Shown: positions 17,312-28,099, counted from the stretch's first letter. The stretch: DNA of 64,000 nt from Streptomyces eurocidicus (GCF_002891295.1 NZ_LGUI01000002.1:1047458-1111457); one strand, 5' to 3'. The notes: generated by a model from the letters alone, not told the origin. Translations and numbers: made by a program.

Positions 17312-18034
17312 AATGGCTCAGCCCTCAACACCCCGGCCATACCCAAGAAATGCCCAGATCACAGCCATCTGCAACACGCTTTAGGTACCACCTGACAGTT
17401 GTCCGTCCGTCAGTCAAATCGATGTCATGAGCGAGGTCCTGGAATGGCGACAGGAATCCCAGTGCAGACCACACTCACTGCCCTTGCGGGACCGGTCGGC
17501 CACGGAAACCCTCACGTCGGTCCCGTCTCGTGGCCACCATCGCCACCACCGAAGGCTCGCACAGTCGCCCGGAGGCCCTCCCCCGTCATAACCGGGACGG
17601 CCTCCGCAACCTCATCGAGGCCGCCAAGGCCGGGGAGCTCAATCAGCTCCTCTGCACGAGGCCGCCTACAGGCAGCGGTCGCGGTGTCTGTGCCGGCAAG
17701 GGTGCAACAGAGTCCGCGTTGCACTCCTGCCACCGCGCCTCGTAAGGGTCAGCCCCTGGGCCTCGACCGCCCGTCCGCTCACTAGCAGCTCCGACTTCCC
17801 AGCCATCCGCGGAAGCGGCACAGCGGTGGATGGGGCGGTGAGGACGTCACGAGGCCCTGCAGGCAGCGAGGACGCGGGGCCGGGGCCGGGCGAGCGAGGC
17901 CGGGGGACCGGCTGCGGCCTGCGGGCCGAGAGGGTGCCGGGCCCGCATGCTGTGGTCCGGGCGCAGTGCCTACAGCTGAGGCCGGGGGACATGCGCCAAC
18001 ACGTCGTTGAGGAACCTAGGCATGTGGCAATGGG
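17312..18034. other. Intergenic region, no gene recognised
   Basis: A short plausible plus-strand peptide (NRDGLRNLIEAAKAGELNQL near 17,590-17,655) is the only coding-like trace. The rest reads as shadow frames. Confidence 0.4.
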
Positions 18035-20449
18035 CTACGGGTTGCCGTGGTCTCGATGGTGGGCAGCGTCCCGCAGGTGATGACGTAGCTGATCGCGCAG
18101 TTGGGTGAGTGGCATGGTGGCGCCGAGCTTTCGGAGGAACTCCTCGGTGTCCCAGATGATCAGACCGCCTTGGCGGGAGAGGTACAGGCCGACTTGGTTA
18201 ATGCCGAACTGGTTGGTGTAGTCCAGCAGCAGGTATCCGGCGAGTTGGTAGATCTCCTCGCGGCCCAGACGGCGGGGGTCTTTGGTGGCTTTGCAGTCCA
18301 GAAGGAGGCCGTCCAGGATGTAGTCGGCGTCGGCCCCGCCGAGGTCGCCGCTACCGGTGAACACCGGGCCGCATATGCGGGCCTGTGCCGACAGGGCGCG
18401 GAAGGAGGCGAACGGGCTGTCGGCGAGTTGCATCTGCCGGTCGATGTCTTCCACGACGTACTCGGGGACGGCTGCGGTCAGGTCGTCCAGGCAGGTGTCG
18501 GGGGTGGCCCGGGTGAGCATGCTGAAGCGGCGGATCTCCCCGGTGCGGGCGATGTCCTCGAAGAAGCCGGCGACGAAGCACAGCCGGGCCAGTGAGGGCT
18601 CCTCCTGGGTGGAAGGGTCGGCGAGGTAGGCGTCGACGGTGGCGAGCAGGTGCCTGCCTGCCGTGTGGAGGGCTTTGCGGGCGTCCGGTGCCGGGGCTCC
18701 GCGCAGCGCTCCGGGGCCGTCGAGTGCCATGACTCCTACGGCCACGGCGGGTCCGAGGCGTCCGCCCAGGCAAAGGCGGAGCCTGTAGTCGATGGCGTGT
18801 CCGAGGGCCGACCAGTTGGGATACTGCACATCGATCGGTTGCACGGGGTGGGGAAGGTGGGCGACCCAGGCCAGGTAGTCGCGGACCAGGTTCTGGCTGT
18901 GAGGCAGGTGGGCTGCCATGAACTGTGAGATCGGTGAGGAATCGTATTTCAGCTGACCGGTCAGGCTCAGCTCGATCATCGGCCGCCCTGCCACCGTACC
19001 GTCCTGGCCCGCGCCCGCCGCCCGGGTCTCGTACTCGTCGATCCAGGCGATGCCCTCGATGTCCAGCAGATGCCGTGCGCGGCTGACAGCGACGTAGATC
19101 AGGCGGGCCTCGCTCACATTCAGCGAACGTTGCAGCCCCTCGTCATCCATCGACGGTGCCATGAAGCCTTCGCCGATGCGCACCGACGCCCACTCGCGGC
19201 CTTTGGCCTTGTGCGCGGTGGAGACCGTGACCTTCGCCTCCTCCTCCGAGGACAGGCGATCCACAGCCCCGATGATCTGGTCGGGGCCGTAGGTGTCGAC
19301 CAGATGCACGATCGCTTTGAGGTCCTGGCCGGCCTTGTCCTGCTCGGCGTACTCCTGCACCTCACCCCAGGAGCTGAACAAGAACAGCTCCGGATGGCTG
19401 GTGCGCTCCCCTGCCTTCAGCTCCGTTGCGGCCGTCGCAATACGCCGCAGCGCACTGCCGCCGCCCGTCAGCGCCACCGGGATACCTAGTTCGAGGTAGG
19501 CGAGGACTTCCCTCATCGCGTCCACATTGCCGCGGCAGAGCACAGCCTCCGGGTGCGTCACCTTTCCCACGCGAGAGCCTGGGCCGTGGCCGGTCAGCTG
19601 CATCTCCGATCCGGCGTGGCCGAGCCAGCGGTTGGCCACCTCGGCGATGGCCGGGCCGAAACGGAAGGACTGTGTCAGGCGCAGTTGCTCGGCCGGGAAG
19701 CCGGTCATCACGTCGCGCGCGTGGCGCCAGCCGTAGATCTGCTGGGCCGGGTCGCCCACGCATACCCGCTGCGCGTCCTGGGAGAGGAAGACCTCCTCCA
19801 GCACCGGATTGGTGTCCTGGGCCTCGTCCAGCAGTACGAAGTCGGCCCCGAGCTGCGGGGAGGTCATGGCCCACAGCTTCATGTAGTGGTCGTGCTCGAA
19901 CCGTAGGCGGCCTGAGAGCGAGCAGATGTCCTCCCAGGCACGGTGCGCGTACGGGAGAAGGGTCCGGGCAAGGTAGTCCTGGCCTGGGGCATCGAGGCCG
20001 TTGACCGGCTCCATGTGGCGGGCCATGACCTGGCGGTCAGTGGTGTAGCAGAATTTGCGGACCATTCCCATCACCAGGCGTGCCTGGTGAGTGACCTTGA
20101 TCAAGCGGGAGCTGATCGTTAAGTCGCGGGTGATGCCCAGCAGATGGGCGGTGTGTTTGGCAGGTATCCGGGCCGAGGCGTTCAGGCGATCGCGGTAGTG
20201 GTGCCCGACGGCCTTGAAGGCCAGGGAATGCGCAGTTCGGCACTCCACGTTCGTCCCGAAGCGCCTGCGGGCATCATCGGCGATCGCCCGGTTGAACGCC
20301 ACGTACAGCCCTCGCTTGCGGGTGGCGGCGCCCATCAGGATCAGTGTGGATGTCTTGCCTGTCCCCGCGCCAGCAACGAGTGCCAGGTCCCGGCCCGCCG
20401 CGAACACCTCCCGGGCAGCCTGCTGCTCCTTCGTCGGCTCCATGGCCAT
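18035..20449 (-). CDS. UvrD/Rep-like SF1 helicase fused to a PD-(D/E)XK-like nuclease domain
   Basis: This 804-residue protein has SF1A motifs in order: Walker A GAGTGKTS near residue 27, LLDEAQDTNP (motif II), GDPAQQIYGWRHA (III), LTQSFRFGPAIAEVAN (IV), VSTAHKAKGREW (V) and IYVAVSRAR (VI). The C-terminal ~150 residues contain DADYILDGLLLDCKAT, which fits the D...(D/E)xK core of PD-(D/E)XK nucleases, followed by QLAGYLLLDY. Such helicase-nucleases process DNA ends or invading DNA. The ATG at 20,447-20,449 has AGAGGA eight bases upstream; an in-frame ATG at 20,482 lacks a clear site. It is monocistronic and intact amid decayed genes. A repair or defence role is inferred. Confidence 0.85.
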   Translation of the reverse strand: MAMEPTKEQQAAREVFAAGRDLALVAGAGTGKTSTLILMGAATRKRGLYVAFNRAIADDARRRFGTNVECRTAHSLAFKAVGHHYRDRLNASARIPAKHTAHLLGITRDLTISSRLIKVTHQARLVMGMVRKFCYTTDRQVMARHMEPVNGLDAPGQDYLARTLLPYAHRAWEDICSLSGRLRFEHDHYMKLWAMTSPQLGADFVLLDEAQDTNPVLEEVFLSQDAQRVCVGDPAQQIYGWRHARDVMTGFPAEQLRLTQSFRFGPAIAEVANRWLGHAGSEMQLTGHGPGSRVGKVTHPEAVLCRGNVDAMREVLAYLELGIPVALTGGGSALRRIATAATELKAGERTSHPELFLFSSWGEVQEYAEQDKAGQDLKAIVHLVDTYGPDQIIGAVDRLSSEEEAKVTVSTAHKAKGREWASVRIGEGFMAPSMDDEGLQRSLNVSEARLIYVAVSRARHLLDIEGIAWIDEYETRAAGAGQDGTVAGRPMIELSLTGQLKYDSSPISQFMAAHLPHSQNLVRDYLAWVAHLPHPVQPIDVQYPNWSALGHAIDYRLRLCLGGRLGPAVAVGVMALDGPGALRGAPAPDARKALHTAGRHLLATVDAYLADPSTQEEPSLARLCFVAGFFEDIARTGEIRRFSMLTRATPDTCLDDLTAAVPEYVVEDIDRQMQLADSPFASFRALSAQARICGPVFTGSGDLGGADADYILDGLLLDCKATKDPRRLGREEIYQLAGYLLLDYTNQFGINQVGLYLSRQGGLIIWDTEEFLRKLGATMPLTQLRDQLRHHLRDAAHHRDHGNP

Positions 20450-20622
20450 AAGGGGGGTCCTCTCTGGGAAACGCGGCTTCATCTACCGCAAGCCCAGAGG
20501 CTGCCCGCCCCGCGACCATCCGTCAATACGGTCACATATTCGGTAACCGACAGAGGTAAGGACCACCTCCTGCCGGACAATGCACCATGCAAGCCGGACC
20601 TCTCGGGGAGGCAAGTCTTAGA

Positions 20623-21412
20623 GGTGCTAACGAAGGCGTTGGGGGTGATGGTGGGTGATGAGGCAGGTGGCGAGGCCGAGGAATGCCTCGTGGATGTCGT
20701 CGCGCTGTTCTCACCTGTTCCGCAGGCGGCGGAAGCCGTGCGACCAGGCGATCGTCCGTTCCACCGCCCACCTGAAGACGCCCAGGTCGGAGCCGTGTTC
20801 CTGGCCCCGTTCGGCGATGACCGGGCGGGTGCCGCGCTGTCAGAGCGGGCGCCGGTACTTGTCGTGGTCGTAGCCGCGGTCCGCGAGCAGGGCGTCCGGC
20901 TGGTGACGGGGACGGCCGACAGTGCCGGCCACGGCGGGGACCTTGTCGAGCAGGGGCAGCAACTATGTGACGTCGTTGCGGTTCCCGCCGGTCAGCGATA
21001 CCGCGAGCGGGACGCCCGGCCCGTCGGTGAGAATGTGGTGCTTGCTGCCCGGCCGCTCACGGTCGATCGGGCCGAGGCCGCTTTTGGGCCCCGCCGGGCA
21101 GCCCTCACACGGGAGGAGCCGATCACCGCCCGCGACCAGTCCGGCTTGCCCTTCGGCCGCAGCTTCTTGAGCAGCACCACGTGCAGCTGGTCCCAGACGC
21201 CGACGTCGTTCCACACGGCCAGCCGCCGCCAGCAGGTCACACCCGAGCTGAAGCCCGGCTTCTGCGGCAGGCACTCCCACTGGATGCCGGTATGCAGCAC
21301 GAACAGGATCCCGCGCAACGCCTGCCGGTCCGGCACCCTTGGCCGCCCCTCGACCGGCTTCGGCGCCGGAAGAGGCAGCAACGGCTCGATGAACGACCAC
21401 AGCTCATCCGAG
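20623..21412 (-). pseudogene. Decayed IS5/IS427-type insertion sequence, copy 1
   Basis: Minus-strand pieces (GRPRVPDRQALRGILFVLHT, VTCWRRLAVWNDVGVWDQLH, GSKHHILTDGPGVPLAVSLT) match the complete-looking copy at 59.5-60.3 kb. This copy has lost its N-terminal start and right inverted repeat, and it contains stops and frameshifts after RNDV. The left end GGTGCTAACGAAGGCGTT still resembles the inverted repeat of copy 2. Orientation is the same as copy 2. Confidence 0.8.
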
Positions 21413-21701
21413 CATCAGGCACCCGATCCTCCTGGGGCGAACGGGCCTCTCTGCGTTCCGGCTGCGCAACTCGCCAACCGAACCGCTCAGTCACACCTAT
21501 CAGATCCTCTCGGTGATGGTTCCGGAGGCGGGAGGCTCACGTTGGGTGCGTGATGCCGGAACTTCGGGCCCCACGATGAAGAGGCGTCCCGCACCGATGG
21601 GGCTGTGCATGGTGCGGCGAGGTGAACTGACCAACCGGGTTTTCCTCCAACCACCTGGGTCGGTGGGCTCGGTTAGGATGCCCGCCGGCCCAGGGAGGCG
21701 G

Positions 21702-22043
21702 CTACGAACCGAAGATCACGCTGTCGGGGAGGTCGCCGGAGAAGCTGGTGAACTGGCCGGGCTGCAGGCTGCCCCAGGAACTCCCGCAGCTGCTGTCGAA
21801 GTAGAGCGTGGCAGTGGCGTTGGTCTGGTTCGAGGCGCTGGTCGCACCACCGTGGACGGGCCGGCACTCGTGCAGGGGCGGGTTGGTGATCTTGAAGTCT
21901 CCGACTGACGAGCTGTAGAAGAACGTGCCGGAGGCGTCGGCGTAGGCGCTGCTCATGGGCAGCGCGGTGAAGAGCGCGAGGGCGGCTCCCGCGGTCAGGG
22001 CCAGGCGACCGAGGCGCGTCGCTGGAATGCGTCTGATGGTCAT
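21702..22043 (-). CDS. Small secreted protein
   Basis: The protein has 113 residues from the ATG at 22,041-22,043. A signal peptide (TIRRIPATRLGRL, hydrophobic core, SSAYA) precedes a mature part of ~83 residues (FFYSSSVGDFKITNPPLHEC ... SLQPGQFTSFSGDLPDSVIF). Two cysteines could form one disulfide. It belongs by layout to the group of small secreted proteins scattered through this arm. No good ribosome site is visible, so the start is tentative. Confidence 0.65.
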   Translation of the reverse strand: MTIRRIPATRLGRLALTAGAALALFTALPMSSAYADASGTFFYSSSVGDFKITNPPLHECRPVHGGATSASNQTNATATLYFDSSCGSSWGSLQPGQFTSFSGDLPDSVIFGS

Positions 22044-22221
22044 GAGTACAACGGTTCCAGACGGCACCAGGAGCGCCCAAGGTGGTACAGCTTCCGCGAA
22101 CCAGGAAGCAGGGAGGACAGCGCGCGCCTCGCCGCGCTTCGCGCGCCTGTTCAGGCTCCCCGCACGGCTCCTGTCCCCTCCTGGTGGTCGGCGACGCCTA
22201 CGTGATCGACGCCCTGTGGGG

Positions 22222-22954
22222 CTAGTTACTCTTCACCGGTGCTTCTGTCGTCGCCATGACGTACCTCGAGGGCAAGGCCGGCGCCAGGAGAGGCTCCTGA
22301 CCGGTGTAAGCCACGAGTGTCTTGCGGCTTGCGCCGGATAGTGCGCGCCGTCTCGTCCGAGGTGGTGTGGCTGTCCGCGTCTCGTAACCGTCTGATCGTC
22401 TCTCTGACGGTCTGCACGCGGTGGCCGTCAGAGTGATCGTCCCCGGCGGCCGCCGGGGCTCCCGGTGCCTGACGGGCCGGACACCGTCGGACGCCGAGCA
22501 CCACACCTGCTGGTCCAGGCGGAAGTTGTAGGTGCGGTTGATGATGAAGGTGGTCACTTCGCCTGCCCGAGGCCGTGGTGCGCTCTCCCGCCTCGAACGA
22601 CCTGGCCGGGTGGAAGTTTCCCGAGGCGGTCGTGCCCTCGCCGTGCTTGCTGACGTGTGAGGAGCCGACCCTGCTGACGGCCCTGGTCACCGAGAGCTTG
22701 GTGTTCGGGCGGGAGCCGTAGCTGATGGTGTCCGTGGCTTCCGTGGTCGTCACGCCGCCGCCTGAGGTCTCGGACGAGCCGTCCATTCTGATGGTGGCCG
22801 AGATGCTCTGGCCGGCGGACTGGCACTGGAGATCGCCGCTGCCACTGGCACCCGGGACGATGCCGCCGACCCGCATCGAGAAACTGCCGGAACAGTCCAT
22901 GACGACGGCCGCCGCTGCTGGCGTACCGATGCCCATCGACCCGAGTGAGAGCAT
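22222..22954 (-). pseudogene. Secreted beta-rich protein, frameshifted
   Basis: The readable core runs MDCSGSFSMRVGGIVPGASG, DLQCQSAGQSISATIRMDG and TSYGS-like strands to GNFHPARSFEAGE. The natural continuation (EVTTFIINRTYNFRLDQQVW) is in another frame near 22,560. The pattern of a cysteine, alternating polar strands and a final F-x-I-x-N-x-Y-x-x motif matches the intact secreted protein at 26.8-27.3 kb, so they are probably relatives. The signal peptide is poorly preserved. Confidence 0.5.
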
Positions 22955-23099
22955 CCCGGCGGCAGCGGGGCAGCGAGTGCGTGCGATACGTGAGGTCAGC
23001 CGACGAGTCCTCCCCAAGGCTGCGCCGTCGCCGATCGAGCAGGCCAGCGCTCGGCGCCGTCGCCAGGCCACCACAGCCACTGAACTCGCCTTGCCCTGC

Positions 23100-23220
23100 A
23101 CGAGTGGAATTCCTCTGCGGCGCGCGGGCCCGCCGCTCGGCACGTGAGTGCGGGAAGTCCGACCCGATCGATACCGAGGTCGTGGCCCGGGTTGCGCTGC
23201 GTGAGTCCCTCCTCATCCGG
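23100..23220 (+). pseudogene. IS110-type transposase scrap
   Basis: About 35 residues include CGKSDPIDTEVVARVALRES, matching the acidic KSDPIDA-AVA-AALRE motif of IS110-family DEDD transposases. Nothing else of the element remains nearby. Confidence 0.5.
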
Positions 23221-23799
23221 TGGCTGGCACGGCGGCGGCACGGAGCCGTTGCACCAGGCGCTCGCCGCCCCGCTCGGCATCCCGGAGCAGCAGGACGTAC
23301 GCCGCATCCGTGGCCCCGGTGCAGCACCACCTGCGTCCATGTCACGGCGCGGACGGGGTGTGGTTGCCGCCAGAGCGCCGCCTGTGCTCGGCTCGTCCGA
23401 GGCGGCCCCGACCGAGGTCCATACGCACACTCACCGTGGCACCGTGTGCGTCTCCCGGGGGGGCTGGGCTCCTGGTGTGGCAGCTGCTCAGCCGGCTGCT
23501 CGAAGTCGGGGCCCGGGACGACCGTGTCGCCCGGCAGCTCACCCGCCGCGCAGCGGAGAAGCACGCTTGCCCGCCCGACACCCGGCCCCACGGCACGGTG
23601 CCTCCGTCGGCGTAGGCGGAAGCGGGCTCGGAGAGGCAAGGGGCGAAGACCCGGGTGGCTGGTGTGGCGGATCAACGCCGACGCCCCCGTGGCGGGGGCC
23701 GTGGCAGGCATCTCGGGAACCGTGCCTGGAGTGGGACAGGGCGCCGGTTGACAGCGGGGAGCCCCCGCCTTCATGCTTTCACTAATCAAGTAGTGGAAG
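23221..23799. other. Region without an assignable gene
   Basis: A plus-strand tail (LLVWQLLSRLLEVGARDDRV near 23,465-23,530) looks coding but has no recognisable context. Other frames are shadows. Confidence 0.35.
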
Positions 23800-24150
23800 C
23801 GTGAAGGGTGGGGTGATCGAATACGGATCGACCGTGGCGTAGCGGCCTAGGCGCAGATAGTGCTGCAGCTCAAACCGCTGCGGACGGGCAGGCCGAAGCT
23901 GCCGACAGATAGCGAGCCCTCGAGGCCGTCACCGCCAACCCCCACACCGTGTTCAAGGCGTACCGCGAACTGGAGCGGGCGGGCCCGGTCGAGGCTCGCC
24001 GGGTCCTCAGCACCTTCGTGCCGCCAGTCCCTCGCGCGGCTCCGTGCGCAGGCGGACTCTCTGCCGTGCGTGGAGCTCGCTGCGTGGACGAGACGAGCAC
24101 GGGCGGCGGGGCGCGACATCCTCGCCGTGGTCATCGCCTTACCGCCGCTG
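23800..24150 (+). pseudogene. Decayed GntR-family (YtrA-like) regulator
   Basis: Scattered frames spell out the end of the winged helix (ANPHTVFKAYRELERAGPVE) and the short C-terminal helix of YtrA-type GntR regulators (LAAWTRRARAAGRDILA). In-frame stops (near 23,910) and frameshifts interrupt it. No partner ABC transporter is adjacent. Confidence 0.6.
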
Positions 24151-24314
24151 ACTACGAGTACGAGCAGATCCCCGGCCGACCAGGAGCACCCATCGCCTGA
24201 TGCGTCGGCCCCAACATCCCATCTCGTGACCGGAAAGTGCGGTTCGTCGGCCTCGGCTCCGATGGATCCACTGCCCCGCCTCCTGAATCCGCCACCTGGT
24301 GATCAGAAGGAGGC

Positions 24315-25595
24315 ATGAACTCCCCTTCACGGCAGCCGCTTCGGTCGGCCGCCGATGCCTTTGCCACAGGAGTAACCATGTTCACGTCTGCCCCCGCCGA
24401 AGCTGCCCGCAGCCGGCCTCAACCGCTCCAGGCCGTCAGGCGCCTGATGCCCCGGGTCTCAGCCGGGGGTGGGCGCCTGGCCGCAGTCGACGGGCTGCGC
24501 CTGCTGGCGGCAGCCGCCGTCGCGGGTTACCACTACCTGGGCACCCCGACCCCTCGTTTCTGGGGCGAGGCATACGACCTGCCGCAGGCGGCACCATTGC
24601 TCCACGCGGTCACCCGCTACGGCTGGCTTGGCGTCGAGGCGTTCTTTCTGATCAGCGGCTTCGCCATCTGCATGAGCTGCTGGGGCCGTACCCCGGCGCA
24701 GTTCGCGGTCTCCCGCATCGCCCGGCTCTTCCCGCTCTACTGGGCCGTCGTCCTGATCATCGTCACCGCCGGTACCGTCACCGTGCTCGCCGGACAGCGG
24801 TCAGGAGCACCCACGGACCTGCGCACCACCCTTGGCAACCTGACAATGATCCCCGGCCCGCTAGGCCTGCAGGCCACCGCCGGCGTCGCCTGGACCCTAT
24901 GGGTGGAAGCCCGCTTCTACCTGCTCATGGGCGCGCTGCTGCTGATCGGCCTGACCTACCGACGCGTCGTAGCCTTCGGCTTCCTGTGGCTCACCCTGGC
25001 AGCCATCGGCCGCGAACTCGACTCCACCTTCCTGAACGAGTTCCTCCTCACCCGGTACGCCGGGCTCTTCGTCACCGGTATCGCGCTCTACCTCATGCAT
25101 CGCTTCGGACCCAACCTCTTCCTGTGGCTCCTGACCGGCTTCGCCTGGTGCTACACCCTGACCGTCCTGCAGGACCGGATCGCCGCACACGCCGTCCCCG
25201 CCGCCCAGGGAGCCAGCCCCAGCTGGGCGGTCAGCGCGGCCGTCCTCACCGGCTTCCTCGTCCTGCTCGCCCTGGCCGGCCACGGCCCGCTGCGCCACCT
25301 CAGATGGCGCGCCCTGATCTACGCGGGCGCTCTGACCTACCCCTTCTACCTGGTTCACCAGAGCCTGGGCATACCCGCCGCCCGCGGCTTCCTCAAGATC
25401 GCCCCCGGCCTCGGCCTGCTCCCGTCGATCGCCTTCGGGCTCCTCTTCTCACTGCTGCTGGCCGCCGTGCTGGACCGCTTGGTCGACCGCAGACTCGGCC
25501 GCCTGCTACGCCACCGCCTCACCGCCGACCTCGACCCCGCCGAGCAAGACCGGCCTGCACCGCCCTCTGCCAACAGCCCCCAGAAACCGGCCTGA
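24315..25595 (+). CDS. Membrane acyltransferase, acyltransferase 3 family
   Basis: This 426-residue protein has about ten membrane segments from residue ~62 on. Family marks are RLAAVDGLRLLAAAAVAGYH (with the conserved H), FFLISGFAICMS and SRIARLFPLYW. These enzymes O-acylate sugars, lipids or antibiotics using cytoplasmic acyl donors. The ATG at 24,315 follows a near-perfect AAGGAGG at ideal spacing; the ATG at 24,378 is weaker. The N-terminal ~55 residues are a polar cytoplasmic tail. It is monocistronic, and the substrate cannot be predicted. Confidence 0.9.
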   Translation: MNSPSRQPLRSAADAFATGVTMFTSAPAEAARSRPQPLQAVRRLMPRVSAGGGRLAAVDGLRLLAAAAVAGYHYLGTPTPRFWGEAYDLPQAAPLLHAVTRYGWLGVEAFFLISGFAICMSCWGRTPAQFAVSRIARLFPLYWAVVLIIVTAGTVTVLAGQRSGAPTDLRTTLGNLTMIPGPLGLQATAGVAWTLWVEARFYLLMGALLLIGLTYRRVVAFGFLWLTLAAIGRELDSTFLNEFLLTRYAGLFVTGIALYLMHRFGPNLFLWLLTGFAWCYTLTVLQDRIAAHAVPAAQGASPSWAVSAAVLTGFLVLLALAGHGPLRHLRWRALIYAGALTYPFYLVHQSLGIPAARGFLKIAPGLGLLPSIAFGLLFSLLLAAVLDRLVDRRLGRLLRHRLTADLDPAEQDRPAPPSANSPQKPA

Positions 25596-25786
25596 CAGCG
25601 AGGCCGGACCAATACTGCCGCTGCCGGGCCTGCGCTGCACTGCTGTGGCTGACCGCCCCGGCCGCATCTCGCCCGCCGCCGCAGGCATGGCCTTAGGAGA
25701 TGGACGGCATACCCACGGGCGCGGCCCGTTCGGTCGCCGCCGCCCTGGCCGTTCCTCCTCACCCCCTCTTTTGTGTGCGGCTCGGT

Positions 25787-26522
25787 TCAGTTGCTGGAGC
25801 CGCCGTTCATCAGGATCTCCTCACCGGTGAGAAGAACGAGGCGTCACCTGCCAGGAACTCGCCGCCGTCCGCGACGTCTTCCGGGGTGGCGAGTCGGCCG
25901 ACGGGGACGGTCTCCAGCAGTGCCTTCTTGTATGGGTCGTCGTCGCTGACGCCGGTGAAGATGCCCGCGCCGTCGATCGGGTCCGGTAGCAGCGAGTTCA
26001 CCGTCACACCTCGGTGTCCGATCTCTCGTGTGAGTACTTTCACCAGGTATTTCGGTGCGCACTTGCTGGTGCCGTAGAGGCCGAGGCCGGGCTGGGGGCG
26101 GGAGGTGGGGTGATGATCCGTCCTCCGTCGGCGATGTGGTGCGCGGCGGCCCGCAGGACGAAGAACGGGCCTTTGGCGTTGACCCTGAACAGCAGGTCGT
26201 AGTCGTCCTCGGTGGTGTCGGTGACGGGGGTGTTGACCTTTTCGATGCCGGTGTTGGCGACTACGATGTCGGGTTTCCCGAAGGTGTCCAGGGTGGCCTG
26301 GAACAGTTTCTCGATCTGGGTGACGTCGGATACGTCGGCGTGAACGGTGATCACGTGGGTCCCGGTGGTGGTGGCCCGGGCGACTGTTTCGTTGGCCGGT
26401 GCCTTGTCCCGTGAGTAGTTGATCACGATGTCCGCCCCGCGTTTGGCGAAACGCAGGGCGACGGCCCTGCCCAGCCCTTTCGATGAGCCGGTCACCAGGG
26501 CGGTCTTGCCCTTCAGCGTCAT
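25787..26522 (-). pseudogene. Short-chain dehydrogenase/reductase with two frameshifts
   Basis: The start at 26,520-26,522 has GAGGAG upstream and opens KTALVTGSSKGLGRAVALRF, the TGxxxGxG NAD(P) motif, followed by HADVSD and VANTGIEKV. Near 26,100, in a G-rich run, the frame moves: the catalytic YGTSK is read in a second frame, then REIGHRGVTVNSLLP in a third. A second shift near 25,828 restores the usual C-terminus (FFTGEEILMNGGSSN). All SDR parts are present, so this is either a recent pseudogene or a gene damaged by sequencing errors. Confidence 0.75.
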
Positions 26523-26786
26523 GCTGGGCTCCTCATCCGGTCCGGCCCCGGGGCCGGACCCGTACGGTGAAACCCTCACCCCCATTCAACCCATGCCTCC
26601 TGCCGGGGCGCATCCGCAGCCCGGCCTGCCCGCCGGTTCGTCCGTCCGCCGGCCCCGGCCTGTTCGCCGGACCCTGCCCCGTCTGTGCGCGTTCGCACCC
26701 CGGACCCGGCCAGCGCCCGCCCGGCCGGGTCCGGGGTGTCGTGGTACTGCCGCGGCCGGTTCGTTCGTGTCCGGGCCGGGCGGTGC

Positions 26787-27287
26787 TCACACGTTGACGT
26801 CGAGGGTGTAGTTGTTGGTGATGAGGAACGTCACCAGGCCCGTCCCCGTACCGAAGGTGCCGCTGCCGGAGTCGCGTCCCTGGCTGCTGGAGCCACGTTC
26901 GGTGGCGTTGCCGGAGGCCGCGGTGGTGTCCCGCTCGAAGCGGCGGTCCATCGGGAAACGGAAGACCTGGCCTGTGTCGGTCAGTTTGAGGCTGTCATTG
27001 GTCCGTGTCGTGTAGAAGAGGTCGCCGCTGCCCGTCACCGTGCCGGAGAGCGTCAGCTCGGCCGCGAAGGACCGGTCCGGTGTCGCGCAGCGGAAGTTGG
27101 TGCCGCTTCTGCCGTCGACGGCGCCGTTGAGGGGGTGGACGTTCACGTTGATCGAGCCGGCGCAGTTCAGGGTCGCCAGCCGTACGCGTGCGGTGCCGGC
27201 GGCGGCGTGCGGTGCCGCGGCGGTCGCCGTGAGGAGCAGGGCCGCCGCCATCGCCGTGGCTCCGTTACGGGCGGACACGGGAAGCAT
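26787..27287 (-). CDS. Secreted beta-rich protein
   Basis: This 166-residue protein is preceded by AAGGAGG. The signal peptide ends near residue 30 (AAPHAAAG). The mature part has two cysteines (LNCAGSI, FRCATPD), strands such as LTLSGTVTGSGDLFYTT, and ends FLITNNYTLDVNV. It resembles the broken gene at 22.2-22.9 kb in size and ending, so the pair may be diverged duplicates. It is extracellular; function unknown. Confidence 0.75.
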   Translation of the reverse strand: MLPVSARNGATAMAAALLLTATAAAPHAAAGTARVRLATLNCAGSINVNVHPLNGAVDGRSGTNFRCATPDRSFAAELTLSGTVTGSGDLFYTTRTNDSLKLTDTGQVFRFPMDRRFERDTTAASGNATERGSSSQGRDSGSGTFGTGTGLVTFLITNNYTLDVNV

Positions 27288-27441
27288 CGTGGTCCTCCTT
27301 GGGCCTGCGGGACGGTGCGCCTCGTCCGCTCTTGAGTGTGCCGTCGCCGGTGGCGTGGTGAAAGCGCTCGTTGAGGTGACAGCCGGGGCTCCCGGGCGGC
27401 CCTTCGGGCGCTCGCCCGGCGCCTGGGGGCCCGGTCTGTCG

Positions 27442-27774
27442 TCAGTCCGCCTGGCGGATGGCGTAGACGGTGAGGTTGATGGTTTACGGGCCCGCGGCGA
27501 CGGCGGTCCAGCCTCTGCCGTCGGGGGCGGGGTAGCTGTCCTTGCCGTCGCCGTTGCTCTGCCAGCCGCTGTCGGTGGTGTGCTTGCCGGGCGGGCAGAC
27601 GGCTGTGGCCTGGGCGGTGTTGTGCTTGCTGGCGGTGACGGTGTCCGGCTTGAGCTCCGCCCGGGCGGAGGCGGACGTGGCGAGCCACACCCTGCCGGAG
27701 GCGGCTGGCGCGGCCGTGCCGGGGGTGAGTGCCGGATGTTGGTGGGTGAAGGTGAAGCGGGTGGCTGACGTCAT
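27442..27774 (-). pseudogene. Small hypothetical protein, C-terminus shifted by one base
   Basis: From the ATG at 27,772-27,774 (CGGAGGAA upstream) the frame reads TSATRFTFTHQHPALTPGTA and then a beta-rich part to GWTAVAAGP, where it stops at 27,484. In the next frame the peptide continues naturally as TINLTVYAIRQAD and stops at 27,442. There is no signal peptide. It may be a one-base indel; the shorter 96-residue reading is the alternative. Confidence 0.5.
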
Positions 27775-28099
27775 GGCCGTGTTCCTCCGTGGTCGGGGGT
27801 GCGGCGCGGGGCGCATGCGTCTTCACGGGTCACTGTGCTCAAGGGGGCCCCGGGGTGAACGCGGAGAGGGACGACGGGACCGGTGCTTTGTCACCTCGGC
27901 TGTGGGGGCCGCCGGCGGCAAGGCCGCTCACAGCGCCACCGGCGGCCCCTGCCCCGCCCGTACCGGGGCGCCCGGCCCCGCGGCGCCTTCTGCCGCAGTG
28001 CCCGGCAACCGCGGATCGAAGGCCAGGAAGGCCCGGAAAGCCAGGAAGATGCGGAAGGCGGGGTGCCCGGGCCATGTCAGGAGGTGAAGGGCTCCGGGG

